This document shows positions 14,942 through 20,938 of a stretch of DNA of 21,290 bases, piece by piece. How positions within the stretch are numbered: position 1 is the first letter of the stretch; each line of letters begins with the position of its first letter. A model generated the notes under the pieces. That model was not told where the DNA came from. It ran no database searches and saw nothing but the letters and a program-made list of their open reading frames with translations. Source of the DNA: an uncultured Polaromonas sp. (GTDB lineage: Bacteria > Pseudomonadota > Gammaproteobacteria > Burkholderiales > Burkholderiaceae). The translations under genes and the position numbers were made by a program. The stretch spans positions 1-21,290 of the forward strand of contig CAMLDT010000038.1 of the NCBI GenBank assembly GCA_946479075.1, given 5' to 3'.

Positions 14942-15057
14942 GGCCGCGGCTTTCTGCGCATCTGGATTCCTTGCGCGGGTAGCGCTGAGCAGCAAGCTTA
15001 GGAACGCGCAGGTGCCGGGGCTGTCGTCTCCGGCAGCCGGGTCTTGTCAGCCCGAAC

Positions 15058-15897
15058 CTACAACAAAGGTACCTGCCGCATGGGCAGGTCGTAGTAGTCG
15101 GCCAGGCGGTGCAGTGCCTTGGGATTGAGCAAGCGCAAGCGCCCCTCCCGCAACTCGTGCAAACCCAGCTGCGCCAGGCGGCGCAGCGTCTTGTTGGTAT
15201 GCACCAGCGACAGGCCCAGCGCATCGGCGATGTGCTGCTGGTTGACGGGAAATTCAATCGACCCGGCGTCCGCCAGGCCCAGCCGTTCGGCGCGGCGGTA
15301 CAGATGGATCAGCAGCATGGCCACGCGTTCCGCGGCGTTGCGCCGTCCAGCCGTCAACAGGTTTTCGTCGACCATGCCTTCCTCGCGGGCGGCCAGCCAG
15401 GTCACGTCGTAACCCAGGCTGGGAAACTGCCGGAACAGGTTCCACAGGCCATCGCGCGGAAAGACACACAGCACGGTGTCGGTCAGCGCTTCCACACCGT
15501 GGCTGGCGCCGTCGGCGAACTCCTGTTGCAGGCCGATGAGATCACCGGGCAGCAGGAAATTGAGAATTTGCCGCCGGCCGTCGCTGAGGGTCTTGTAGCG
15601 AAAGGCCCAGCCGGCATACAGCGTGAAGAGTTTGCCGTTGGGGTTCTGCTCCGAAATGATGGACGTGCCCGCCGCTGCGAAGCCGGCCCCCGTGCGGAAG
15701 TCCTGGATGAAGGCGAGTTCCTGCGGCGAGACCGGTTTGAAGGCGTCCAACTTTCGCAGGCGGCAGTCGCTGCAATGTCGTGGGCAGGGGCTGGAGCTTG
15801 AACTGGAAAGAGGGGTGATGACCACGCGGAATTCTAGTCCCGAACCATCGCCCTGCCGTGCCGTACAAATGCCGATTTGCCGCATGTCTTTTGACAT
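15058..15897 (-). CDS. Crp/Fnr family transcriptional regulator with FNR-like cysteine cluster
   Basis: A 279-residue regulator. The N-terminus holds SPCPRHCSDCRLRKLDAF: Cys38, Cys42, Cys45, then Asp51 where E. coli FNR has Cys29. Cys144 (TVLCVFPRDGL) sits 93 residues after Asp51, the same spacing as FNR Cys29-Cys122. A cNMP-type beta-roll follows (LFTLYAGWAFRYKTLSDGRRQILNFLLPGDLIG), then a dimer helix and an HTH near 220-250 whose recognition helix reads SLVHTNKTLRRL rather than FNR's ExxSR, so it should not bind a standard FNR box. It may sense oxygen or redox through an Fe-S cluster with three Cys and one Asp. The start is uncertain (ATG 15897 or 15885, GTG 15825), none with a strong ribosome site. 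It is divergent from the BLUF gene. Confidence 0.88.
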   Translation of the reverse strand: MSKDMRQIGICTARQGDGSGLEFRVVITPLSSSSSSPCPRHCSDCRLRKLDAFKPVSPQELAFIQDFRTGAGFAAAGTSIISEQNPNGKLFTLYAGWAFRYKTLSDGRRQILNFLLPGDLIGLQQEFADGASHGVEALTDTVLCVFPRDGLWNLFRQFPSLGYDVTWLAAREEGMVDENLLTAGRRNAAERVAMLLIHLYRRAERLGLADAGSIEFPVNQQHIADALGLSLVHTNKTLRRLAQLGLHELREGRLRLLNPKALHRLADYYDLPMRQVPLL

Positions 15898-15934
15898 TGT
15901 TGAAAGCGGAGGCGCTCACTACATTACCTCACCT

Positions 15935-16339
15935 ATGGAAAAAGCCTTGCACTTGCATGAGGTGCTGTATGTCAGCACCCTCTCTCCCGACTCTCCCGTA
16001 AAGGTTGTTTCCCAGATCGCAGCAAAAGCCAGGGTCGCCAATCAGGCGGCCGGCATCACCGGCCTGCTGGTGTTCGACGGCATGCGGTTTTGCCAGCAGA
16101 TCGAAGGCCCTCGCAAGGAGGTGCTTGCACTGATCGAGCGCATCCGCCAGGATCCGCGCCATGTGAATGTTGAAATACTGCACCACGCGCCCCTGGATGA
16201 GCGGCGCTTCCGGCGCTTCAGCCTGGGATACGCCGCGACCGACGACGCGGAGGCGCTGGCCCGCATAGAGGATGCCGGCCCCGCGCAGGCTCTGGCGCAG
16301 TTTCTGGGCTTGCTGCCCATGATTGATCTGGACAGTTGA
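15935..16339 (+). CDS. BLUF-domain blue-light photosensor (short, single domain)
   Basis: A 134-residue protein that is almost entirely a BLUF domain, which binds FAD and senses blue light. Tyr12 (VLYVSTLS), Asn36 (RVANQAAGITGLLVF) and Gln54 (RFCQQIEGP) match the flavin hydrogen-bond network of AppA Tyr21/Asn45/Gln63. The later R-F-x-x-W-x-M motif is changed: RFRRFSLGY puts Phe95 and Leu97 where AppA has Trp104 and Met106. There is no output domain, so it must act on a partner; the divergent FNR-like regulator is the obvious candidate. ATG 15935 puts the domain 8 residues from the start; ATG 15884 would add 17 residues and overlap the regulator's ATG. The stop codon lies in the loop of a 10-bp hairpin. 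Confidence 0.9.
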   Translation: MEKALHLHEVLYVSTLSPDSPVKVVSQIAAKARVANQAAGITGLLVFDGMRFCQQIEGPRKEVLALIERIRQDPRHVNVEILHHAPLDERRFRRFSLGYAATDDAEALARIEDAGPAQALAQFLGLLPMIDLDS

Positions 16340-16351
16340 GGCTGTCCAGAT
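16326..16351 (+). terminator. 10-bp perfect hairpin spanning the BLUF stop codon
   Basis: ATCTGGACAG (16326-16335) and CTGTCCAGAT (16342-16351) pair perfectly around the loop TTGAGG, which contains the TGA stop. Likely transcript end for the BLUF gene, although the nearest T-rich stretch is 10 bases further on (16362-16368). Confidence 0.55.
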
Positions 16352-16361
16352 ACGTGGCGAG

Positions 16362-16415
16362 TTGTTTTGCGACCGGCGAGGGGCCCCACGCAGTGGGGAT
16401 CGACGCGCAAAACAA
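16362..16415. terminator. Large two-tier hairpin between convergent BLUF and MBL genes
   Basis: Outer arms TTGTTTTGCG (16362-16371) and CGCAAAACAA (16406-16415) pair perfectly over 10 bp. Inside, CCCCAC (16384-16389) and GTGGGG (16393-16398) form a second stem with loop GCA. The convergent position suggests a bidirectional terminator; the T-rich and A-rich outer arms support that for both strands. Confidence 0.55.
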
Positions 16416-16448
16416 TGAGGGCAATCCGCGCGTGGTCGATCAAAGAGG

Positions 16449-17438
16449 TCAGGCTTGCAGCGCAGCCCACATTTCCTTGTCGCGTTCCGCCGTCCAGATG
16501 CGCGGATTCTTGATCCCGCTGGCCTCGTCGTAAGCCCGGCTCACGTCAAACGGCAGGCAGTGTTCGTAAATGAACACCTGGCCAAAGACTGGGTCCATGC
16601 TTTTGCGCGTGTGCGCCATCGCACTTTTCAGGTCCATCTTTGCGGCGGCGGCTTCCTTGCCGCAGCGGTACAGCGTTTCCACCCACTTCACGGTGTAGTC
16701 GATGGCCTTGTTGACGTCCACGCTGCCTTTCATGGCTTCGCCGCGCCCGGGCACGATGGCTTCCGCCTTCAGGGCGCGCAGCGCCTCCAGTGTGGCCGGC
16801 CACTCTTCGAGCTGGGCGTCGCCGGTGTAGACGCCGGCGTTGTATTCAACCAGGTCACCCGAGAACAGCACTTTTTCTTCTTCGACCCACGCAATCGTGT
16901 CGCCGCGCGTGTGGCCGGGGCCGGGGTGCCAGATCTGCACGCGCACACCGCCCAGGTCGATCACCAGCTTGCCGGGCACTTCGCCCTTGGCCGGGTTGCC
17001 GCCGGCGATCACCATGGTCGGCCAGGTCAGGCCGGGCACACTTTCGGCGTTGCGAAACAGCCGCGGGAAGCGCTCCATCTCGCTTTGCATATCTTCGGCG
17101 CCGCGTTCGACGATCAGCTCATACGTGCCCTGGCTGGCAATGACTTCGGTGGCGCCTTCGGCCGCATACGCGCTGGCGCCCAGCACACGCACAGCGTGGT
17201 AATGCGTCAGCAGTACGTATTTGATGGGCTTGTCGCTGATGGTGCGGATGCGTGCGATCAGGTCCTGCGCCATCGCTGGCGTGGCCGTCGCGTCGCTGAC
17301 CATGATGAACTTGTTGCCAATGATCACGCCCGAGTTGGGGTCACCCTCGGCGGTGTAGGCCCAGCAGTGCGCGCTGAGCTGCTCGAAAGTGATTTTTTTG
17401 TCCGTGAGGTCGGACTGCGAGGCAAAAGCTTTGGACAT
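16449..17438 (-). CDS. MBL-fold metallo-hydrolase-like protein with altered HxHxDH motif
   Basis: A 329-residue cytoplasmic protein of the metallo-beta-lactamase fold. FIMVSDATATPAMAQDLI leads to LLTHYHAVRVLGASAY, where the family's HxHxDH reads His79-Tyr-His81-Ala-Val83-Arg84: the two first-site histidines are kept but the Asp and His of the second metal site are missing. HPGPGHTRGDTIAW and VLFSGDLVEY supply the later His and Asp ligands. This could mean a single-metal or redirected hydrolase; the substrate is unknown. ATG 17438 has GGAAGA upstream. Its promoter appears to lie within the 34-bp palindrome at 17506-17539, with the TetR gene 155 bp upstream on the same strand, so control by that TetR is a fair inference. 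Confidence 0.85.
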   Translation of the reverse strand: MSKAFASQSDLTDKKITFEQLSAHCWAYTAEGDPNSGVIIGNKFIMVSDATATPAMAQDLIARIRTISDKPIKYVLLTHYHAVRVLGASAYAAEGATEVIASQGTYELIVERGAEDMQSEMERFPRLFRNAESVPGLTWPTMVIAGGNPAKGEVPGKLVIDLGGVRVQIWHPGPGHTRGDTIAWVEEEKVLFSGDLVEYNAGVYTGDAQLEEWPATLEALRALKAEAIVPGRGEAMKGSVDVNKAIDYTVKWVETLYRCGKEAAAAKMDLKSAMAHTRKSMDPVFGQVFIYEHCLPFDVSRAYDEASGIKNPRIWTAERDKEMWAALQA

Positions 17439-17505
17439 GGCGTCTTCCGTGGAATGTTTTGAAATGGCGGGCCGGTGGGGGCTGGGGTCTTGATGTCGTG
17501 TTCAA

Positions 17506-17539
17506 TTTTACTATACGTAACTTATTACGAATAGTAAAA
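17506..17539. promoter_or_regulatory. 34-bp palindromic operator with embedded promoter, upstream of the MBL gene
   Basis: TTTTACTAT (17506-17514) and ATAGTAAAA (17531-17539) are perfect arms; CGTAA (17516-17520) and TTACG (17525-17529) are inner arms, on one dyad centred in CTTA, with a single A/A mismatch. On the minus strand the site holds TTTACT and TATAGT separated by 17 bp, a good sigma-70 promoter pointing to the MBL gene. It is a sharply AT-rich island in GC-rich DNA. Size and symmetry suit a TetR dimer pair, and a TetR gene ends 54 bp away. Confidence 0.75.
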
Positions 17540-17593
17540 CTGCACGCCCGGCGCGGGGATCACCCCATCCCCATCATCATCACCCGAGAAACA

Positions 17594-18190
17594 TCACGCG
17601 AGCCCGCGCTCCAGCATGGTCACCACTTCTTCGGAAAAGGCCCGGTAACTCATGGGGCCGTCAGGCCGCATCCAGGTGAAGGTCCAGTTGATCATGCCGA
17701 ACAGCATCATGGTCACCGCCGTCTGGTTGGCCGCCGTGATGCGCTGCGGGTAGGCGCGCTTGAGAAAGCGCGTCATGGCCGACACCACATCGCGCTGCCT
17801 GTCGAGAATCAGTTCACGCTGCACGTCGCCGAGGAATTTGGTGTCGCCCAGCAGGGCGCTGTGCCGCGTGGCCGAACTTTCATACTGGTCGAGGAAGTTG
17901 CGGATCAGCTCATGCAGCGCAGCGCGGTCGTCCAGGTTCTTGCGCTGGGCGCTGGCTTCGGTCTGGCCGATGATGGCCAGCAGGTGCTGGGTGTAGCGGT
18001 CCAGCAGGTCGAACAGGATGGCTTCCTTGCTGCCGTAGTAATGGTAGAGCCTGGCCTTGGACGTGCCGCACGCGGCCGCAATGTCGTTCATGCTGGCGGC
18101 CATGTAGCTGCGCTGCGCAAAACACTGGGCAGCGACGTCCAGAATGGCTTCGCGCTGGAGTTCGTGGGTGGCGGATTTGGGACGGGCCAT
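17594..18190 (-). CDS. TetR/AcrR family transcriptional regulator
   Basis: A 198-residue regulator. The N-terminal HTH (about residues 12-58) reads REAILDVAAQCFAQRSYMAASMNDIAAACGTSKARLYHYYGSKEAIL, a standard TetR DNA-binding domain. The helical C-terminal ligand domain (RHSALLGDTKFLGDVQREL, AVTMMLFGMINWTFTWMRPDG) resembles TetR members tied to acyl-CoA or aromatic metabolism, but the ligand cannot be named. The likely target is the palindrome at 17506-17539 between this gene and the MBL gene. No comparable palindrome is evident in its own upstream region. ATG 18190 has a weak ribosome site. It is divergent from the TfoX-like gene, 46 bp away. Confidence 0.92.
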   Translation of the reverse strand: MARPKSATHELQREAILDVAAQCFAQRSYMAASMNDIAAACGTSKARLYHYYGSKEAILFDLLDRYTQHLLAIIGQTEASAQRKNLDDRAALHELIRNFLDQYESSATRHSALLGDTKFLGDVQRELILDRQRDVVSAMTRFLKRAYPQRITAANQTAVTMMLFGMINWTFTWMRPDGPMSYRAFSEEVVTMLERGLA

Positions 18191-18236
18191 GCGCGCTATT
18201 GTGAAGCAGCGCCGGGCCGCCGCTAAACTGAGGCGA

Positions 18237-18737
18237 ATGGCTGCCGACCTGTCTTTCGCCCACTACTGCTGCGAGCTTCTCGGCAGTGTCGGCACCTGCA
18301 CACCGCGCCGCATGTTCGGTGGTTTCGGCATCAGCACCGAAGGCATCAATATCGCGCTGCTGGCCAATCTGGGCGGCGGCGACACCTTGTGGCTCAAGGC
18401 CGATGAAGAAACCCGCGGACTTTTTGAGGCCGCGGGCTGCCAGCCTTTTGTTTATGCGGCCAAAGGCAAGGCCATGAAGCTCAATTACTACAGCGCGCCG
18501 GCAGAAGCGATGGAATCGCCTCAGCTGATGGCGCAGTGGGCCCGGCTTTCGCTGGACTGTGCCTTGAAGGCGCGCGCGGCCAAGGCGCTACGGGCGCGGC
18601 CGGTGGCGCGTTCGACAACAAAACGCGGCCCCAGCGCCAGCAAGCCGGCGCCCAGCAAACCGGCCGAGCCAAAAACCAGCCGGCCAGAAGCCGCGGCCAC
18701 CAGACCCAGGGCGCCGCGCAAGTCCCGCAGCGGCTGA
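18237..18737 (+). CDS. TfoX N-terminal domain protein with basic low-complexity tail
   Basis: A 166-residue protein. Residues about 1-115 form a TfoX/Sxy N-terminal domain, with RRMFGGFGISTEGINIALLANL, LWLKADEETRGLFEAAGC and AMKLNYYSAP. Residues from about 118 are a Lys/Ala/Pro/Arg-rich tail (ARSTTKRGPSASKPAPSKP) likely to be disordered and able to bind nucleic acid. Sxy/TfoX activates competence genes in gamma-proteobacteria, but short proteins like this have no proven role. ATG 18237 is used because GAGG lies upstream and the domain begins here; a longer frame overlaps TetR. The tail coding sequence is antisense to the end of the DUF2917 gene for 217 bp. Confidence 0.85.
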   Translation: MAADLSFAHYCCELLGSVGTCTPRRMFGGFGISTEGINIALLANLGGGDTLWLKADEETRGLFEAAGCQPFVYAAKGKAMKLNYYSAPAEAMESPQLMAQWARLSLDCALKARAAKALRARPVARSTTKRGPSASKPAPSKPAEPKTSRPEAAATRPRAPRKSRSG

Positions 18738-19129
18738 GCGACGCCGGCGCGCCAGGGCAGGCCCACCGCACGTTGCGCCAGCGCGTGCCGCGAAGGGCGG
18801 GCCAGCGCCACACCTGCAGCGGCCGGCAAGGGGTCCCAGCTGAAATAAGCCGGTGATGCGGGCGCTGCCTGCCAAGACTCCATCACCAGCACCTGACCCG
18901 GCAGCAGCCTGAGCTCTTCACCCGCCCCGAGAAAATGGTCGCCGCCGCGCACGCCGTCATCCTGGTGCGCATTGTTGAAGGTGAGCCACACCTGCCCGTG
19001 GGCGATGCGCAGCACGCCGGCCTGGGTGGGCCGCAGGGTCAACGCTCGCCCGACGCCCAGCTTCCAGCAGCCGGACAGTGCACCGGCGCCGCTGAATGTG
19101 TGCAGGAATTGAGAGGACTGGGGGGTCAT
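18521..19129 (-). CDS. DUF2917 domain protein
   Basis: A 202-residue protein. Residues about 20-95 are a cupin-like DUF2917 domain: ALTLRPTQAGVLRIAHGQVWLTFNN, then DHFLGAGEELRLLPGQVLVMESW. The remainder (from about 110) is Ala/Gly/Leu-rich, with a hydrophobic stretch LVFGSAGLLGAGLLALGPRFVV, and overlaps the TfoX-like gene by 217 bp on the other strand. Function of DUF2917 is unknown. ATG 19129 is well supported by GGAG 7 bases upstream. It is divergent from the LysR-type gene, a usual sign of LysR target genes, and the 116-bp gap could hold its operator. The first half is convincing; whether the whole tail is real depends on the overlap. Confidence 0.78.
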   Translation of the reverse strand: MTPQSSQFLHTFSGAGALSGCWKLGVGRALTLRPTQAGVLRIAHGQVWLTFNNAHQDDGVRGGDHFLGAGEELRLLPGQVLVMESWQAAPASPAYFSWDPLPAAAGVALARPSRHALAQRAVGLPWRAGVAQPLRDLRGALGLVAAASGRLVFGSAGLLGAGLLALGPRFVVERATGRARSALAARAFKAQSSESRAHCAIS

Positions 19130-19245
19130 GGCGGTTCTCCATCAAAAGCATTGGGTGAGTGGATGATCCTCGCGCGGTGCTTGGCAGTCCAATGAAATCG
19201 CGCTACGCTATTCATTCCTTAAACGCATCAATCAAAGTTTTTGCC

Positions 19246-20232
19246 ATGCAGCATTCCCAGACCCATTTGCGCTCCCGGCCCATCTCTGCGGGGCAGCTGC
19301 GTGCCTTTGAGGCGGTGGCCCGGCACCTGAACTTCCGCGCCGCCTCTGAAGAGCTGGCGCTGACGCAATCGGCGGTGAGCCGGCAAATCCAGACACTGGA
19401 AGAAGAGGTCGGCCTGAGCCTGTTTCACCGCCACACGCGGTCGGTCGAACTCACGGGTGCGGGCGGCATTTTGCTGCGCGCCGTGACCCCTTCGCTGGAG
19501 CGTATTGACGGCGCGGTGCGGCAGATTCGCCAGAGTGCAGGCCGCAAAAGCGTGGCGCTCACCACGTTTGCCTCCTTTGCGTCAATGTGGCTGATCCCGC
19601 GGCTTGAAGCCTTCCAGCGTGACAACCCTGACATGGACATCCGCATTGATGCGTCGGACTCGGCCATCGACTTGGAGACCTCGGACCTGGACATTGCGCT
19701 GCGCTACGGTCCGGCCAGCCGCATGGCTTCGGCGGGCGCGATCCGGCTGTTCGGCGAGCAACTGACACCGGTCGCCAGTCCCTGGCTGCTCAAGAGCAGC
19801 CCGCGCCTGAAGAAGCCCGAAGACCTCGCACATTTCGCATTGATCGAAGCCGGTGATTCGCACGCCACCCACATGGAATGGCTGACTTGGCGGCGCTGGC
19901 TGGAGGTCAACGGCACGCCCAAGCTGGAAGGCAAGCGCTGGCTGTATTTCAACTACGCCTACCAGATGGTGCAGGCGGCGCTGACCGGCCAGGGCATCGT
20001 GCTGGCGCGTTTGCCACTGATCGCCGAAAGCCTGGCCTCGGGCGACCTGATCGAGCCGCTGCCACACCTGCGGCTCGAATCCCCGATGGCCTACTGGCTG
20101 ATCGTCGGGCCGCGCAGCGCCGCCCGTCCCGAGGTCAAGGCTTTTTGCGACTGGCTGCTGGTGCAGGGGGCTTTGACCCGGCAGGCGATTGGCGATGTGC
20201 CGGACCCGGACACGGTGGACGACATTGATTGA
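19246..20232 (+). CDS. LysR-family transcriptional regulator (GcvA-like)
   Basis: A 328-residue regulator. The winged HTH spans about residues 15-75: ISAGQLRAFEAVARHLNFRAASEELALTQSAVSRQIQTLEEEVGLSLFHR. The effector domain has TTFASFASMWLIPRLEAFQRDNPDMDIRI and DLDIALRYGP, the pattern of the GcvA/AmpR-like branch. The effector is unknown. ATG 19246 (MQHSQTH) was chosen because it gives a normal N-terminal length; ATG 19192 would add 18 residues and neither has a strong ribosome site. The divergent DUF2917 gene is the best candidate target. The stop is followed 27 bp later by repeat copy C. Confidence 0.92.
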   Translation: MQHSQTHLRSRPISAGQLRAFEAVARHLNFRAASEELALTQSAVSRQIQTLEEEVGLSLFHRHTRSVELTGAGGILLRAVTPSLERIDGAVRQIRQSAGRKSVALTTFASFASMWLIPRLEAFQRDNPDMDIRIDASDSAIDLETSDLDIALRYGPASRMASAGAIRLFGEQLTPVASPWLLKSSPRLKKPEDLAHFALIEAGDSHATHMEWLTWRRWLEVNGTPKLEGKRWLYFNYAYQMVQAALTGQGIVLARLPLIAESLASGDLIEPLPHLRLESPMAYWLIVGPRSAARPEVKAFCDWLLVQGALTRQAIGDVPDPDTVDDID

Positions 20233-20259
20233 ACCGCGGCCGAAAGCTGCGAACCTCAA

Positions 20260-20330
20260 TGCTACAAATTTAATAGCTGCTTGCGCCCGTGGTTAAAGGG
20301 CCAGAGGCAGTTTTGGCTCAAATTTTGAGC
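20260..20330 (+). repeat. Interspersed repeat, copy C, forming the 3' end of the AsnC-type gene
   Basis: TGCT at 20260, TAGCTGC at 20274, CGCCCG, AAAGGGCCAGAGGC, then GCTCAAA-T-TTTGAGC (20316-20330), a 7-bp inverted repeat. It overlaps the AsnC/Lrp gene from 20293, so it supplies that gene's TAA stop and about its last 11 codons. Order and spacing match copies B and D. Confidence 0.65.
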
Positions 20331-20796
20331 GCTTCACACTGAAGAAGGCCTTGACGTTGCGAACATTGGCGTCGCTGGTGAACAGGCGCTGCGCCAGCGC
20401 CAGATAGGCCGGCATCTCGCTGACGTGCACCACCAGCACAAAGTCCGGCCCCGGCGAGACGCGGTAACACTGCTGAACCGCGTCGTCCTGCACGGCGCGG
20501 CCCTCGAAGGCGTCCAGCTCTTCCGCGCCCTGCCGGTCCAGCGTGATTTCGGTGATGGCGGTCAGGCCGTGGCCCAGGGTCGCCGCCATTTTTTCCAGCG
20601 ACAACACCGCGATCTGCCGCTCGATCAAGCCGGCGTCCTGCAGGCGCTTGACGCGCCGCAGACAGGTGGGCGGCGAGACATGCGCCGCCTCTGCGAGGGC
20701 CTGGTTGGACAGCGAGGCGTCGCGCTGCAGCTGATCCAGGATGCGCAGGTCGGCGCCGTCCAGGGCGATGGGAAGCGGTAGAGATAATGAATTCAT
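20293..20796 (-). CDS. Lrp/AsnC family transcriptional regulator
   Basis: A 167-residue regulator with an N-terminal winged HTH (about residues 12-70): LDGADLRILDQLQRDASLSNQALAEAAHVSPPTCLRRVKRLQDAGLIER. A C-terminal RAM/ligand domain follows, with CYRVSPGPDFVLVVHVSEMPAYLAL and NVRNVKAFFSVKRSKFEPKLPL. Such proteins bind amino acids and wrap AT-rich DNA. Start ATG 20796 has only a weak AAGA site. It is divergent from glmS across a 142-bp AT-rich gap containing nested inverted repeats, so it may regulate itself and glmS. The last residues (KFEPKLPLAL) and stop fall inside repeat copy C; related proteins seem to end similarly, so the repeat may have reshaped only the tip. Confidence 0.93.
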   Translation of the reverse strand: MNSLSLPLPIALDGADLRILDQLQRDASLSNQALAEAAHVSPPTCLRRVKRLQDAGLIERQIAVLSLEKMAATLGHGLTAITEITLDRQGAEELDAFEGRAVQDDAVQQCYRVSPGPDFVLVVHVSEMPAYLALAQRLFTSDANVRNVKAFFSVKRSKFEPKLPLAL

Positions 20797-20840
20797 TCTT
20801 GATTATTTTGAATATTATGAAATTAATCGATATCCATTGA

Positions 20841-20869
20841 AATCTATGAAATTTTATTTCAAATAGATT
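20841..20869. promoter_or_regulatory. Nested AT-rich inverted repeats, candidate Lrp/AsnC site
   Basis: AATCTAT (20841-20847) and ATAGATT (20863-20869) enclose TGAAAT (20847-20852) and ATTTCA (20856-20861), with centres one base apart. The surrounding 20797-20895 is strongly AT-rich in a GC-rich genome, as expected of Lrp-type sites. It lies 45-73 bp upstream of the AsnC start and 70-98 bp upstream of glmS. Confidence 0.5.
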
Positions 20870-20938
20870 AAAAATTAGCCAGATTAATTTTCTGAGGGTT
20901 GACTACCATCCTGCATCTCCCGCCGAAAGGATCTGTTT

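Noticed and set aside
14880..15128. 82-codon plus-strand frame in the 14.7-15.1 kb gap
   Set aside because: Runs into the antisense of the FNR-like gene, no ribosome site, composition typical of a shadow.
16455..17462. 335-codon plus-strand open frame opposite the MBL gene
   Set aside because: Shadow of a recognisable MBL-fold protein, and it crosses the palindromic operator side without its own start signals.
20797..20938. glmS ribozyme or riboswitch in the glmS leader
   Set aside because: The leader is short and AT-rich with no sign of the conserved ribozyme core, which is known mainly from Firmicutes.
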